In this document: positions 25,271 through 37,294 of the stretch, in pieces | Layout of the letters: every line of letters begins with the position of its first letter | How positions within the stretch are numbered: the first letter of the stretch is position 1 | Assembly (NCBI GenBank): GCA_037074615.1 | Contig: CM073537.1 | Coordinates: 12,419,989-12,483,988 of the forward strand | Source: Leucaena leucocephala | Lineage: Eukaryota > Streptophyta > Magnoliopsida > Fabales > Fabaceae | Direction: 5' to 3' | DNA: 64,000 nucleotides | Program-made: the position numbers and the translations under genes | Notes under the pieces: model-generated | What the model was told of the DNA's origin: nothing | Databases searched by the model: none | Seen by the model: only the letters and a program-made list of their open reading frames with translations

Positions 25271-26873
25271 TTCTTTCCATACACATAACCATGTTATAGG
25301 TGCTAGAACTTCTCAAGGAAAAAGGGCAAATATGGATGGTTGAATTTGTATATGAGTTAAAGTTGAGTACTTGACCTTAGAAGATGATATTATGTTCTGC
25401 ATGATGTATGATACTATGAATCGTTCCAAGGCAGTGCACTTTTGATGGTAGTTTTCACAACTTATCCAACGTATTTTCACATTAAATTTGTCATGAAAAT
25501 AGTTAAGATCTAGATATTTAAATGGACACCAAGAACGTCTCAATTGGTTAAGTATTCGATTTGTTATGATTTTTAAAAGTTGAAAATAAAATCTGGAACA
25601 AGATAAAATGAGCAACTAGAGGCAGTAAGGTTCATGCGCGAATTTCAAATAGTAAATGAATGAGTTTTTCCACAAAATTTTATGAGCTTAAAGTACACAT
25701 ATGGAGATTTAAATACATATGTAACACGTCTCATTTTGATAAGTGAACAAAGAGAAATAAATTTTTGAAAATAAGGTAAAGAAGCTGGAACTTCCAGACT
25801 TATCAAATGAACAGTATTTTCAACGAATAAACTGATTTCATTTGGGAAAGGAAACACCAATTTCATATTTTTCCTTCAAAGCTCAATGAAATAGCTTTCA
25901 TTATAAATTAGAACCACCTGATTTTGATTTTTTTACATTTAAATATGAATTTTCAAAAGTTCAGGCTGTATTCTGGATTACTAAATAACAGTAGCCGTGA
26001 ATAGTAACCAATGCCTTTTTCTTGAAAATGCATGTTTCTAAGCTAAAGAGGTAATGAATTGGTATAAGTTACCTCCAATTGAGTATATCAAGGGTAAAAT
26101 TAAGGATGCGACACCATGAGCTCAAGATATTAGATCCATCACCAAGAGACTAAGGGTTTAGTGAAACATCCTTATTTTCGTACGTCTTAGGGACCAATTG
26201 GTAGTATTTAGAACCACTTTCAAGGTCATTGAAGTCCAATTTCTCAATCTGGAGTTTTACTCTTATCGAGTAATGTTCACTCTGTAAATTCCAGATGAGT
26301 GACCTGACTTCGAAAAATCATAACTAATTCTAGAAAAATGAGAATGCAGTGGTTCAAATTGCTACATGAAGCTAACTCAATACTATTTCAAGGAAAAATA
26401 ACTCGTTGACCATTCCTTGTCCAAGTCAACGTCAGTCAAAGTTACAACTTTACTGTTTATCCAGCGTTTTTCTCCTGAATCTAGCATTTTGGTCCCAACT
26501 TTGATAATTTATATCTCCATGTGTAGACATCGAAATGAGACATTCTATATATCAAATCGAAGCTTGGTATGTCTACTATTTATCATAAACATATCATACA
26601 TTTATTTAATCATTTACTATTTTTAATTATAGATCAAACATCACTATATCACCACGAGTTACTGTTCATGGTGGCAAATTCCAGCAAGCAACTTTACATA
26701 CATATGCATACATCAATCACATGTCAAACAAACATGCCAAACAATACTTATCATTAAATAATAAATCTTTATACAACAGGGCATGAACAAAATCCTCGTA
26801 TCTCTATTACATCTTTCCTGCCTGAAATCCGGCAGTATAACGACTATACTTCATCTGTAAAAATAACTGATCT

Positions 26874-27000
26874 TGTACTAATTCGGTAATTCCCATGAGA
26901 ATTACCATTCTACGTAAGTACCCAGGAAAGACTGGATGAACCGACTAGGTCCACTCACTTCCAGACTCCTTAGACAGTACCTACGTACACAGTACGTATC
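26874..27000 (-). other. Conserved LTR core (26162-29037)
   Basis: This copy has both inner stem-loops intact: TACGTAC/GTACGTA around a three-base loop (26982-26998) and GGTAATTC/GAATTACC around six bases (26885-26906). Confidence 0.7.
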
Positions 27001-27104
27001 ATCTCCTTATGTTCAGTCTGAAAATCGGCAGCATAACGGCGTCTTACAGCATTCTCAAAATTCACTTCGACATAACCTCTCTGTAATGGGTTATAAATAG
27101 GGGA

Positions 27105-27124
27105 TGAGATTCGGGGGAATCTCA
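27105..27124 (-). other. LTR hairpin (26162-29037)
   Basis: Perfect 8-bp stem TGAGATTC/GAATCTCA; the loop is CCCC on the element strand. Confidence 0.7.
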
Positions 27125-28132
27125 GTAGCAAACGGTACTAAACAATGCATGCATTAAAGTAAATACTTGTGCTTGCTTGTGAAAGTGTAAACATTGTATA
27201 ATGTGCATGATTCCATGTAACATATGAAATACAATTGGCCAAAGTAATCATAGAAACAGAGCTTCAATCATATACACATATGCACACAATTCAACAAAGT
27301 CATAGCACAATCAAGCATAACATTCAATACATACAAGTTTAGGGTAAGTTTACTACCTTATTGCTTTACTTCTTTCCACTTTAACTTTGCTTCTTCCTTC
27401 TTACTTTTCCTTGCTATGTGGCTGCCCTCTTTTGAGCACACCAAGCAATTCCTAACATCACATTACCATCCAACCATTACAATCTAACTTCTCTTGAACA
27501 CTAAGCTTACTTTTAGTAACATAACTTCCTTTAATCTTTACCAATTGACTTAGCTTTTGAATCAATTGATGTCTTGACCTTACCCTACACAATTTGGCCT
27601 TTTGAATCCATTTATGAACTCAAAACAACCAAATTCCAGCAACTATGCACTGTTCAGGATAGATTTTAAAAACATGCATAATTCTTTCAAAAATTCTCAT
27701 TTTGATTCCAATGCTTCCCATACTTGTTCCTCCACTTTTCCCCCACACAAAATCTCATTTTAAGACCATTGGAAGCATCAAAATTATGAAAATCAAATCA
27801 CTGTTCACGCGAGTGAACAGTCCCCGTGAGGAATTTTCAACATTATAACCTTTAATTCCAATGGTTTCCAAGGTTTAAAACCTTTCCAATCCTACACAAA
27901 ATCATCATATAAACTCAATGGAAGCATTAAATCATTGAAATTCCATTTTCTTCTATCATGAACAGTGCATGAACAGTGCAAACCGAAATGGTAAAGTGAA
28001 GAGCATTAACTCACCTTACTTGCTCTTTCAAGACCCTTGCTTCTTCCTTGCTTTCTTCCACATTCTTTCTCTAGAACTCACTTCTCTTTCTAAAGGAGCT
28101 CTTGGGTGTGAAGAATGAATGGAAATGGGGGG

Positions 28133-28140
28133 TATTTATA
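28133..28140 (-). promoter_or_regulatory. LTR TATA box (26162-29037)
   Basis: TATAAATA on the minus strand, followed by a C-run and, further on, the leader 'ttctaaaggagctcttggg' region in reverse. Confidence 0.65.
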
Positions 28141-29042
28141 GCAAAAGTCATGTGCCATTTGAAGGCTAAGATCACTTTGGAAACTATTTGATCTAATGGT
28201 TAAAGGTTTGATCTTGCAATGTCTTTTCACTTTTCACTCAAGACCTTACCACCATGACATCACTAGCATGGCCTCCCTTGGTACACCTAACCCTTCCTCT
28301 TTTTGGGTGCCATTCTTGTGTCCTTGTGGGTCCCACCATGTGCAACACCTAATTCTTACTTTATTCTCTTTTTCTTTCTTTTCAAAATCCATAAATTATT
28401 TATTATTTGGACTTGGGCTCCAAGATAACTTTTGGGCCTTATTGGGCTGGCCTAGGACGAAATATTGGGCCTCTTTTAGGCCCAATAGCTAATTGGCCCA
28501 AATCCCAATGTACTTTCCTCATACCGATATCCGTAACTTACCCTGATCTTAGCATAAATGCTAAACACCTCTTTTAATTGTTCTAACATTTTTAGAAATT
28601 CATTCTAATATAAAATGAATTTTCTACAAAGTTTCATAATTTTCTGAGACCCAGAAGTCATGTTAAAAATTACATATGTTTCCTTTAACCCTTTATCGGT
28701 GTCCTTTTTCACCGTAAATTCCATAATTAATTCTACAGGACTCCTTTTTGACTTCTGTCAACTCCATAAATTCTCATATTAATTATAATAATTTACTATC
28801 AAATTTCCTTTGATATCCATCCATTGTGTGAAATGACCAAAATGACCTCCATTTACTTCTGGTTTCTTAGGGCATCACAGTGGCATTTTCGTAATTTTGC
28901 ACTTTGGCTCTTAGATTTTCTTCCTCTTCCAATTAATCCTTTTCTTTACATAAACATGGCCACATATTTTCCTAAACATCTCATATATTTTATTCAATCT
29001 GTACATACAACTTAGTACAGAAATTAGGGATGTTACATTTAG

Positions 29043-30649
29043 CCTCTCATGGATGATGGAATATGTGTGTAGGTGGTGGAGAGAGTGTAGAGAGAGTTCG
29101 AGCACTGCTTCTTAGCCTAATCAGGTCAAAAACCAGCCTCCTTGACGTTTGCGGCTTGCCTCTCCTTTTAACAGCAGCTTGACCTAATCAGAAACGCACA
29201 GCTTCACGACTGTCTTCTCTGGTCGCGGCCAGATCCATGTTTTGGTCATGACCTATAAAGGCAGAGAAGCTTCCCAGGAGAAATTAGGCCATGACCTGTG
29301 GGCACTTTGGTCGTGACTGAAACACACAGAAGCTGCTTCCTTGCTTTGATTCCCTGTCTTGTGATTCCTTTCCTGTAAACATTAGTCCTTGCTCCTCTAA
29401 AATACCTGAAATTCAAAATCAAAGCTCATTGTAAAAGTCCCACCAGTAAGGGAATAACATATTTGCAGTTTAGAGGAGTTATTTTATCATTTTACCCTTA
29501 AAATAGTACATTTCCAAGCACAATCATGTATTACCACAAAAGCACAATTATAGGCATAAATAAATGGTAAACCTTTTATAAAACCATTAGAAATGTCGTA
29601 GAAACCATACACAAATTGTGTCTTATTAATTCCCCCACACTTGAACCTTTGTACTCTTGGACAAAGAAATGAATTACACCTAAGCTAACACTATTAAATA
29701 TGAGATAACAACATAATCCACAGTGTGACCTGAAGACAATTAATTCACCATCTTTTGAGAATGCAAAAGTGATAATATGAGCAATGCCAAGTAATCAACT
29801 ACTAAATGAAATCAACCTTAACTGTATGAGCGCAATAGATTATCTCTAAGGATGTAAGTGTTTAGCTCTCTATATCCTCTCATTGTTAGGATTCTTTCAC
29901 TTAAATTCAAATTGGAAAACGTCTTACCATATGCTTGTAATGACTCTAAATCTTAGTAACCATATAACATTTATGCAAAGAATCAAGAGGTCTTTTAGGT
30001 TTGAATTGATGGAGATGGGCCAAGTGGAATTGAGTATGAAGGGTAGAAAGGACTATATGCATTCAATAAGGAATAGGTAACATGAATTCATGTATTCAAA
30101 GATGTAGAGGTGATAATTGTGCTAAAAGGAGTTGATAATGGTGCCTTCTTCATTCCTCTTTTCTTTTTCGTTCCTTTTGTTTCTTTCTTCAATTTTTTCT
30201 TTTACCCTTTTTTTTTCTAGTGCAATAAGCTCTGTTCTCTTCTTTTTGTTTGTTTGGCACCTTATACATAGAATGTTTAGCACATCATCACAATAATATT
30301 GAGTTTGACATGAATAACAAGTTTATTTCTCAAAGATGTTCATGCATATATAACTTTCTATGGTGGAAAAAGAGAAGTGATGGGCTCAAAGGGGTGACTA
30401 TGGATGTAATATGTGATGGGCTTGTGTTTGGGTAAATGGGTTTAGAAATGAATGCCTCTATCATTTTCAATAACATAAATGAGCAAGTAATTCTCAACTT
30501 AGAGCCAAGACAAGTTCTAGAGAATATAAACTAATTGAATGATCACTCAATATAGGAATTAAGGCTGAGAATCCTTCCCACTAAGGTTTTTATCTAAATT
30601 GCTCATAAGCTAAAGTATCAAACACTGTATGAGCGCAATAGATATAGGG
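29043..30649 (-). mobile_element. Athila-like 3' region, non-coding
   Basis: It resumes the Athila element after the solo LTR. Minus-strand reading passes a long purine-rich stretch (30130-30240, polypyrimidine on +) and the motif AAGTGTGGGGGAATT (29633-29647 in reverse), typical of the 3' end of Athila/Tat elements. Near 29215-29330 it holds three to four GTCGTGAC-type motifs. The phrase 'tgtatgagcgcaatagat' occurs both at 29824 and at about 30627, where it abuts the truncated LTR. No ORF here matches a known protein. Confidence 0.6.
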
Positions 30650-30651
30650 AA

Positions 30652-30671
30652 TGAGATTCGGGGGAATCTCA
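30652..30671 (-). other. LTR hairpin (30650-32724)
   Basis: Perfect 8-bp stem TGAGATTC/GAATCTCA, only two bases from the truncation point. Confidence 0.65.
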
Positions 30672-31030
30672 GTAGTAATAATCATAACAATATATGTAAT
30701 GCAGAGTGACAGTGCTTGCTTGTGATTGTGTACAGATAAGTATACTGCGTGCTTCCATATTCAATAACATATGATCATAGCATTGTAATAGAGCTTCAAG
30801 CATAACATATAAGACAACAATCCAACCAAACAATAGCACAACAAATCACAAAGACATTACATAAAAGCTAGGATTAGTTACTACCTCAAAAGCTTAGCAG
30901 AACTCTACTATCTCTATACTGCTTCCAGCTCCGCCAGAACTTCCTTTCTTCTTTCTTTCTCCTTCTCTCTCTTCTTTCTCTCTCTTTCTTGCCCAAAATC
31001 GTGGGATGCATGAAATGGGAGGGGGAGGGG

Positions 31031-31038
31031 CATTTATA
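31031..31038 (-). promoter_or_regulatory. LTR TATA box (30650-32724)
   Basis: TATAAATG on the minus strand followed by a C/T-rich run, a one-base variant of the usual box. Confidence 0.5.
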
Positions 31039-32724
31039 GTTTCCCTCAATGGTATTCCTGTAATTTTGAAGCCATCTGAACATGTGGTCCTGGTTTTTCC
31101 TGGAATTTTCTACTTTCCTTTATTCCTTTTTACTACATCACCCAGGACACCTCACCGGGACACCTCATCGCCACATTCTTCACATGTCACAATTCCTGGA
31201 CACCTCATCAGCTGACTCAGCATTTCCAGTCCAATCCAGTACCGGTCCGGTCCAATTTCCCACAAACCGGACTCAACGGCTGAGATTGTGCACGTGTCCT
31301 TAACTTTTCTTCTTCCTCTAAGATTGTGCCATGTGGCACTTGGAAGGGACCTTTCACGCCTTCCAATGCTATCTAGATAAGTCCCGGACTTTATCTGATC
31401 ACCTCCTCGGTTATCGTGCCAACCGGGTAACTTTACTTTACTGAGAAGTCATTAAATCATTATTTTAATGTCACTTTTCCCCCTGAATCACTGGGCCTGC
31501 GTTTTTGGGCATGGAAATATCATCTTGGGTCTCTAATCCAGCCCAAGTACTCTGATGGCATGATTCCCAAGAAACACCCCTTGGCAAATTACCAAAATGC
31601 CCTTAGTTTCTCTTTCTTTACTTTACTAGATCTAGGGCATTATTGACTTTTCACATCTTACCAGAGTACTCTCTGACCCTAGTCAACTATCCAGATACCC
31701 TGTCTGGACTGACTAACCTTAGGCAAATGACCAAAATACCCTTTACTCATACTTCGGCCGTTCTATAACATAGGGGCATTTTCGTCATTTCGCACCTTTT
31801 TCCCGGACACTGGCCCCTTTTTCCACTAAACTGTTATTATGGGCCTGGGCCTTCCCTGGTGTCACTATGGGCCTTAGAAAACACTGTATGGCCTCTAGCC
31901 ACAGTCCGATCATCTCTATTCAGACTGCCTTTCCTTTACCGATTATAATTGTAAATTCCCATCTTCAAGAATTTTTACAGAAAAATCGGGACCTCAAATT
32001 AAAATTTCGTGACCCATCATTCAAAACGGAATCCTTTTCTCTATCTCCCGGTATTTTCAGATATTTTATCCGAACTGGGCTGTTTTGGCCTGAAAAAGCA
32101 CTCACGTGCACACTTTTCCAAAATGACCATTTTACCCCTGGTCACATTTCTAATTCTTTCATACACATAGAGACCTCATATGCACATTTCACAGTTCAGT
32201 GAAATGATCAGCATAATTTTCTCTATTTTTTGGCAAAATATGGTACTCATCGGCTACCAGCCCAATCTTTCCCAAAATTACGATTTTGCCCCTGCATTCT
32301 CTTTCTGGCATCTATTCTCATCTTCTTATCCTTCATCTTAAGTTCTAGAAATTCTCTTTCAATAACTCATCCCTTAAACTCTTCGGGAGTCATCGTTAAT
32401 TGAAAGGCTCGACAACCTACCCATATCAGGTTATCTTACACAAGAGCCAGCCCATATCAAGCTACCTGTAGAATTCCTAGGCTTAAGACTTAGGATATTC
32501 CTCACATTCCTCATTTTGAACCTAGGTGAACTGTCCCGATCTTGTAGGTTAAAGACTTAACTCATCTTTAAATCCTGAAGGACTTAGCTTATCCCTCGGA
32601 TTCCTACAAAATACAGGTAAGTGATCCGCCTATATCAGATTACTACCCTGGGACTACGGGTTTAGCATCCTGCCCATATCAGACTACTTCCCAGTTCTCC
32701 TAGACCAAAAATCGGGATGTTACA

Positions 32725-32893
32725 TTGATCACTAATGACTACCTTCGGTACTCTAAATCTACTAAAGATATGAGACCTTAGAAACTTGGAGACCATTTGG
32801 GTATCATCTAGCCTTGTAGGGATGGCTTCTACCCACCTAGACAAATAGTCTTCAGCCAATAAAATGTAATGAAACCCTGCTGAAGGTGGAAAA
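32725..32893 (-). pseudogene. Integrase core, second piece (Athila-like)
   Basis: Minus-strand reading gives FHYILLAEDYLSRWVEAIP, then FLRSHIFSRFRVPKVVISDQ, the middle of the retroviral-type integrase core with the DY and ISDQ positions of the family. It starts after the LTR insertion at 32894 and is broken exactly at ISDQ by the truncated LTR. The following GTHF stretch and the C-terminal part are absent. Integrase joins the cDNA to the host DNA; this one cannot. Confidence 0.85.
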
Positions 32894-33351
32894 TGAAACA
32901 TCCTCCCTTAGGCCCCTCAGAGTACACTTGCGGAAGCGATATTACCTCGATTATATCTTAACTTAAGCCCAGAAATTAAAATTTCACTCTTAAGTTCCTT
33001 ATTATGAACCTTTACTTTGAGAACTGATTTATCTCATTCTACACATCCAAATGAGGCTTATTACCTATCCACATAATGTCCCATATGTGTTCTACTAGCT
33101 CACCAAATTTTGTGGCCAAATTCCTTCATTTACTAGGTCAAACTGAGGTCAAAACACTGCTACCTCAGGACCTGCGAATTTCTCTATCATAATTTCTCAT
33201 ACACAAATTGAATATGCCAAACAATATTTATTATTAAATAATAAATTGTTATACAATAGGGTATGCACAAAATCCTCATATCTCTATTACATCTTTTCCT
33301 GCCTAAACTCTGGCAGCATAACTACCAGGCTTCATCTTTACAAATAACTGA

Positions 33352-33480
33352 TCTTGTACTGATTCAGTAATTCCCGTGAGAACTACCATTCTATGTAAGT
33401 ACCCAGGAAAGACTGGATGAACCGGCTAGGTCCACTCACTTCCAGACTCCTTAGGCAGTACCTACGTACACAGTACGTAT
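33352..33480 (-). other. Conserved LTR core (32894-37294)
   Basis: TACGTAC/GTACGTA is perfect at 33463-33479. The second stem reads AGTAATTC...GAACTACC, with one pair lost. Confidence 0.6.
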
Positions 33481-33595
33481 CATCCTTCTTTCATAACTGA
33501 TATTTTGCCATAATTTTGGCAGTATAACGGCGTCTCTTAGCATTCTTAAAATTCACTTTGACATAACTTCCCTGTAATGGGTTATACATAGGGAA

Positions 33596-33615
33596 TGAGA
33601 TTCGGGGGAATCTCA
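33596..33615 (-). other. LTR hairpin (32894-37294)
   Basis: Perfect 8-bp stem TGAGATTC/GAATCTCA. Confidence 0.7.
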
Positions 33616-33981
33616 GTAGTAACAACCATAACAATATATGTAATACAGTGTGATAGTGCTTGCTTGTGATTATGTACAGATAAGTATGCCACGTGCTTCC
33701 ATACTCAATAATAACATATGATCATAGCATTATGTAGTAGAGCTTCAGACATAACATATAAGACAACAATCCAACCAAACAATAGCACATCACATCACAA
33801 AGCCATTACATAAAAGCTAGGATTAGTTACTACCTTTCAAGCTTAGCAGAACTCTACTATCTCTATACTGCTCCTAGTTCAACCAAAACTTCCTTCCTTC
33901 TTTCTTTCTCTTTCTCTCTCTTCTTTCTCTTCTTTTCTTTGTGTATGCCGTGGGATGAATGAAAATGGGAGGGGGAGGGGG

Positions 33982-33989
33982 TATTTATA
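33982..33989 (-). promoter_or_regulatory. LTR TATA box (32894-37294)
   Basis: TATAAATA on the minus strand, with a CCCCCTCCCCCTCCC run downstream. Confidence 0.65.
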
Positions 33990-34727
33990 GTTTTCATAGA
34001 TGAAATTTCTGTAATTCTCAAGAACTTTGATCTTGTAGCCACAGATTTTATTGGAATTTCCTATTTTCTTTAATCCAACTTATTGCATCATCATGTTGAT
34101 GTCATTTGCTGACTCAACATGCTGACTCAGTGTTTCCAAAGAATTCCAGAGTCTTGCACCGGAATACACGACTGAGATCGTCCCACGTGTCCTCAGCTTT
34201 TCTTCTCCCTCTAGATCAATGTCATGTGGCATCTTGCTGGCAGCTTTCACGCCATCCCATGACTTTCAGATAAGTCCAAAGCTTTATCTGATCAATCCCC
34301 CGGTTACCACTTCGATCGGGTAACTTTACTTTACGGAAATAATACTAAAATAGTATTTAATGCTACTTTTACTCACATATTCCTTGGGCTACATTTTTGG
34401 ACTCTGGGAATGCTATCTTGGGTATCTGATCAAGCTCAAGTACTCTGATGGCTCGATTCCCAAGAAATATCCCTTGGCAAATTACCAAAATGCCCTTGGT
34501 TCATCTTTATTTACTTTAATGAGTCTAGGGGCATTATTGTCTTTTCACATTTCACCAGAGTATCCTCTGACCCTGGTCAACTATCCAGATAACCTTTCTT
34601 GACTGTATAACCTTAGCCAAATCACCAAAATACCCTTTACTCATTCTTTCCCTATTTTATAACATAAGGGCATTTTCGTCATTTTGCACATTTTCAGTAC
34701 ATTTCTGGACACCGGCCCCTTTTATCC

Positions 34728-36221
34728 TAGGGGTGAGCAAATATGTCCCATCCCGGTTGTCCTGACCCGGTCCCGAGTATTACGAGATGGTTCTGTCCTG
34801 TCCCGTGAGAGACCGGGACGGGAATCCATCGGGTCGGGACAGGGAAAGATTCGGGACGGGACGGTTCGCGGCTTGGCCCTCAGGACATCCCGTCCCGTCC
34901 CGAAGGTTATTATTTTTTTTTAAAAGAAATTATAAAATATCTCATCAACCCCTTATTCCTTCCCCTCGCTCACTCCACCACTTTGCAGGTGGTCACTCTC
35001 CCATTTTCCTCCCCTTTCCAATATCACAAACGCATTCCAAAGGATCTTAGCTCATACCCAAGTCGGATTTTGTTTTCTGTTCATCTATGAAGGAGAGAGG
35101 ATGGTGGACTGTCAGAGGGTAGGTGGCGTGAGAGCAGCTCTTCACTCCATCTTGTGAGCGTGTTCTTAGGTTTTGGATCGTGATTCGTGAGTACTGCTAC
35201 TGGTTTTTGTTTCCTTCTTCTCTTCTCTTTATTTATTCTCTACTATTTCTTCTTTCTTTCTTGAGGGATGTACTTTAGGATTGATTGGGTGAGGACGGGG
35301 CTTTTATTTAGGGTTCCAATTTAGGGATTTTCTTTGCTTTGGGTCTTTGAATGAAGTTGTTGGAAAATTGAAGATATGATGCATGACAAAAATGATTGTG
35401 ATTGTGTATGCCCAGCTTATGGCTAGCTATTTGTGGGCAACATATGCAAAAACATGAATACATTCAAATTTGTTTTACATAACAAATTTTAAATTTGTTC
35501 TGTTATAGGTTTACAATAGTTTTTTGGAAAACAAATTTCAATCCTTACCTATCTTGTAAAATAAGAAAATAAAGGTGATAAATGTCTAGGATAAATTGAT
35601 AAAGTGAAGAGGCCTCGTCTTTGATTTGAATGTGAGAAATAAGGCTTAGTTTGGTTTATAAAAAATCTGCTTTTTGGTACATTCCATCCATCGTTAAAGA
35701 AGGATATGCCTTCTTTTTCAAAATTTATGTTATTTCATTCTAGTTGTTAGATACCCAGAGCAAGCCTTTTGTTTAAGGGTGCTGTGTATTCTATACCTCA
35801 TTCACAGTTTTAAAATGAAGACTCCTATTGCTGGTGCCTGTTCTGGAAGCATGTATGTTATCCTGCTGAACTACTAACTAGCTCTGAACTTTCTTCTTTC
35901 TCTGCTAATGAAAATCAAATAAAAAAAAGAGGAGGTAATAAATTTATAGCCAGAATTCAATTTTTGTATGTTTTGAATTGATGTGTGAAATTGTCATTGT
36001 ACTCCCAAAAACAAATATGTTATCTTTTCTTCTCCTCTTCCATTTGTCCACTTTTTTTACACAGATTTGGGAATTCCCGGTTCCGTCCCGATCCCAGTCA
36101 GGACCGGGACATGATCGGGACAGGACGGGACAAGGGATGCGAAATGCGTCCCTTGTCTATTCTCGGGACGGGACACGGGACGAGGGTGTCTCGGTCCCAA
36201 CCCGTCACGTGAACACCCCTA
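34728..36221. mobile_element. hAT-type non-autonomous element, 1,494 bp
   Basis: It is bounded by the imperfect terminal inverted repeats TAGGGGTGAGCA and TAGGGGTGTTCA (reverse end) and by the 8-bp TSD ttttatcc at 34720-34727 and 36222-36229, as expected for hAT. About 150 bases at each end are dense in CGGGAC/GTCCCG units, which raise the GC content sharply over the surroundings. The interior (35040-36050) has no transposase wording. The part at 35080-35350 looks unlike the neighbouring LTRs, with a G-rich leader-like stretch, and may be captured host sequence. The short ORFs at both ends are artefacts of the CGGGAC units. Confidence 0.85.
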
Positions 36222-37294
36222 TTTTATCCTATAAACTGATATCTTGGGTCGGGGCCTCCCTTTGTGTCACTATAGGCATCTGCGTTATGTCATCTAGGCT
36301 CATTTAGTCTTGATTTGAATACCGATAAATCTCCCAATCGGATACCTGGAGGTAACAAACTCCCGTCTAAATTCACTAATTTGTGAATAATTTTTTCTAC
36401 AGACCTCCTTTCGGTATTTTGTCAGTTCCCTGACATCCGTCTCTACAGGATGCATCTTTCTGTAGTTTTTCACTCATATCTAAGGTCTAGGATATCTAAT
36501 AAGAATTTTTTATACTTTTAGACTATGAGATAAATTTCGGTTAGCTGGAGTCCTGATAAAATTCCTGTATTAAGACAAATTAACCAGCATCATTTTCTCT
36601 ATCTACTGGTGAAATTTGGGACTGAAATGCTTCCAGGCAGTTCTAAGCCACTTTTGGCTCAACTTTCCATAATTACCATTTTGCCCTTGGAAACTTTTCT
36701 TCTTTTCAATTAAGTCCCTAACTTTTCATAATTCTTACATACTCATAGAGACCTCATATGCATATTTCACAGTTCAGTGAAATGATCAGCATAATTTTCT
36801 CTATTTTCTGGTAAAATATGGTACTCATCGGCTACCAGCCCGATCTTTCCCATAATTACGATTATGCCCCTATATTCTCTTTCTGACATCTTTTCTTATC
36901 CTTTATCTTAAGTTCTCAAAATTATCTTTCAACAACTCATCCCCTGAACTCTTCGGGAGTCATTGTTAATTGAAAGGCTCGATAATCCGCCCATATCAGG
37001 TTATCTACTCAGGAGCCAGCCCATATCTAGCTACCTGCAGAATTCGTAGGCTTAAGACTTAGGATATTCCTTACATTCATCTTTTTGAACCTAGGTGAAC
37101 TGTCCCTATTTTGTAGGTCAAAGACTTAACTCATCTTTAAATCATGAGGGACTTAGGTCATTCCTCGAATTCCTACAAAATATAGGTAAGTGATCTGCCC
37201 ATATCAGATTACTATCCTGGGACTACGGGTTTAATAGCCTGCCCATATCAGACTACCTCCCAGTTCTCCTAGACCCAAAAATCGGGATGTTACA

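Larger units (their letters stand above)
23092..26113 (+). mobile_element. Solo LTR, family D, 3,022 bp
   Basis: Starts tgtaatatccct, ends ggatgcgaca; the TSD ccatg is at 23087-23091 and 26114-26118. It shares with family A the 'aaaagtgtaattat' repeats (23280-23360) and the 'gaaccacctgattttgattttt' type 3' stretch (in shortened form), but it lacks the conserved core seen in other copies. Confidence 0.92.
26162..29037 (-). mobile_element. Solo LTR, family C, 2,876 bp, reverse
   Basis: In the window it starts tgaaacatcctt and ends gggatgttaca; the TSD tttag is at 26157-26161 and 29038-29042. It is nearly identical to 53508-56568, except that it lacks a segment of about 200 bases present there at 55322-55530. 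On its own strand the 5' end is family C, the middle is like family A (28440-28620) and the centre carries the structured core. Confidence 0.93.
22380..29400 (-). repeat. Athila-like 3' LTR (interrupted; outer end uncertain)
   Basis: The minus-strand end reads ...ACTACATTATTTGGTGCAAACA when joined over the line break at 22380-22402, a typical Athila/Tat LTR end. The LTR sequence is in three pieces: 22380-23091, 26119-26161 and 29043 onward, separated by two solo LTRs. Pieces join cleanly once the insertions and one TSD copy are removed. The LTR start lies somewhere between 29400 and the PPT-like motif at 29631, but I cannot fix it without the 5' LTR. Confidence 0.6.
30650..32724 (-). mobile_element. 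Truncated family B LTR, reverse
   Basis: The right end reads atcgggatgttaca and lies in the Athila integrase sequence. The left end is cut inside the LTR: compared with 32894-37294 about 700 bases of the LTR 3' part are missing, including the conserved core. The break point is at 'gcgcaatagat|ataggg'. No TSD can be matched, which fits a deletion that removed the LTR end together with the integrase C terminus. Confidence 0.8.
32894..37294 (-). mobile_element. Solo LTR, family B/C mosaic, with a nested hAT, reverse
   Basis: In the window it starts tgaaacatcctc and ends gggatgttaca; the TSD gaaaa is at 32889-32893 and 37295-37299, splitting the Athila integrase. Without the hAT element it is about 2.9 kb. 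Both ends are family B. The stretch 36260-36620, with 'taccgataaatctccc', is like 40083-40380 of a family C copy, so the LTR is a mosaic. Confidence 0.93.

Noticed and set aside
29883..30435. Short + strand frames (65 and 61 aa) as possible host genes
   Set aside because: They lie in the antisense of the Athila 3' non-coding region and have no recognisable domain or splice context.
34684..35050. Arg/Pro-rich frames
   Set aside because: They come from the CGGGAC-rich end of the hAT element.
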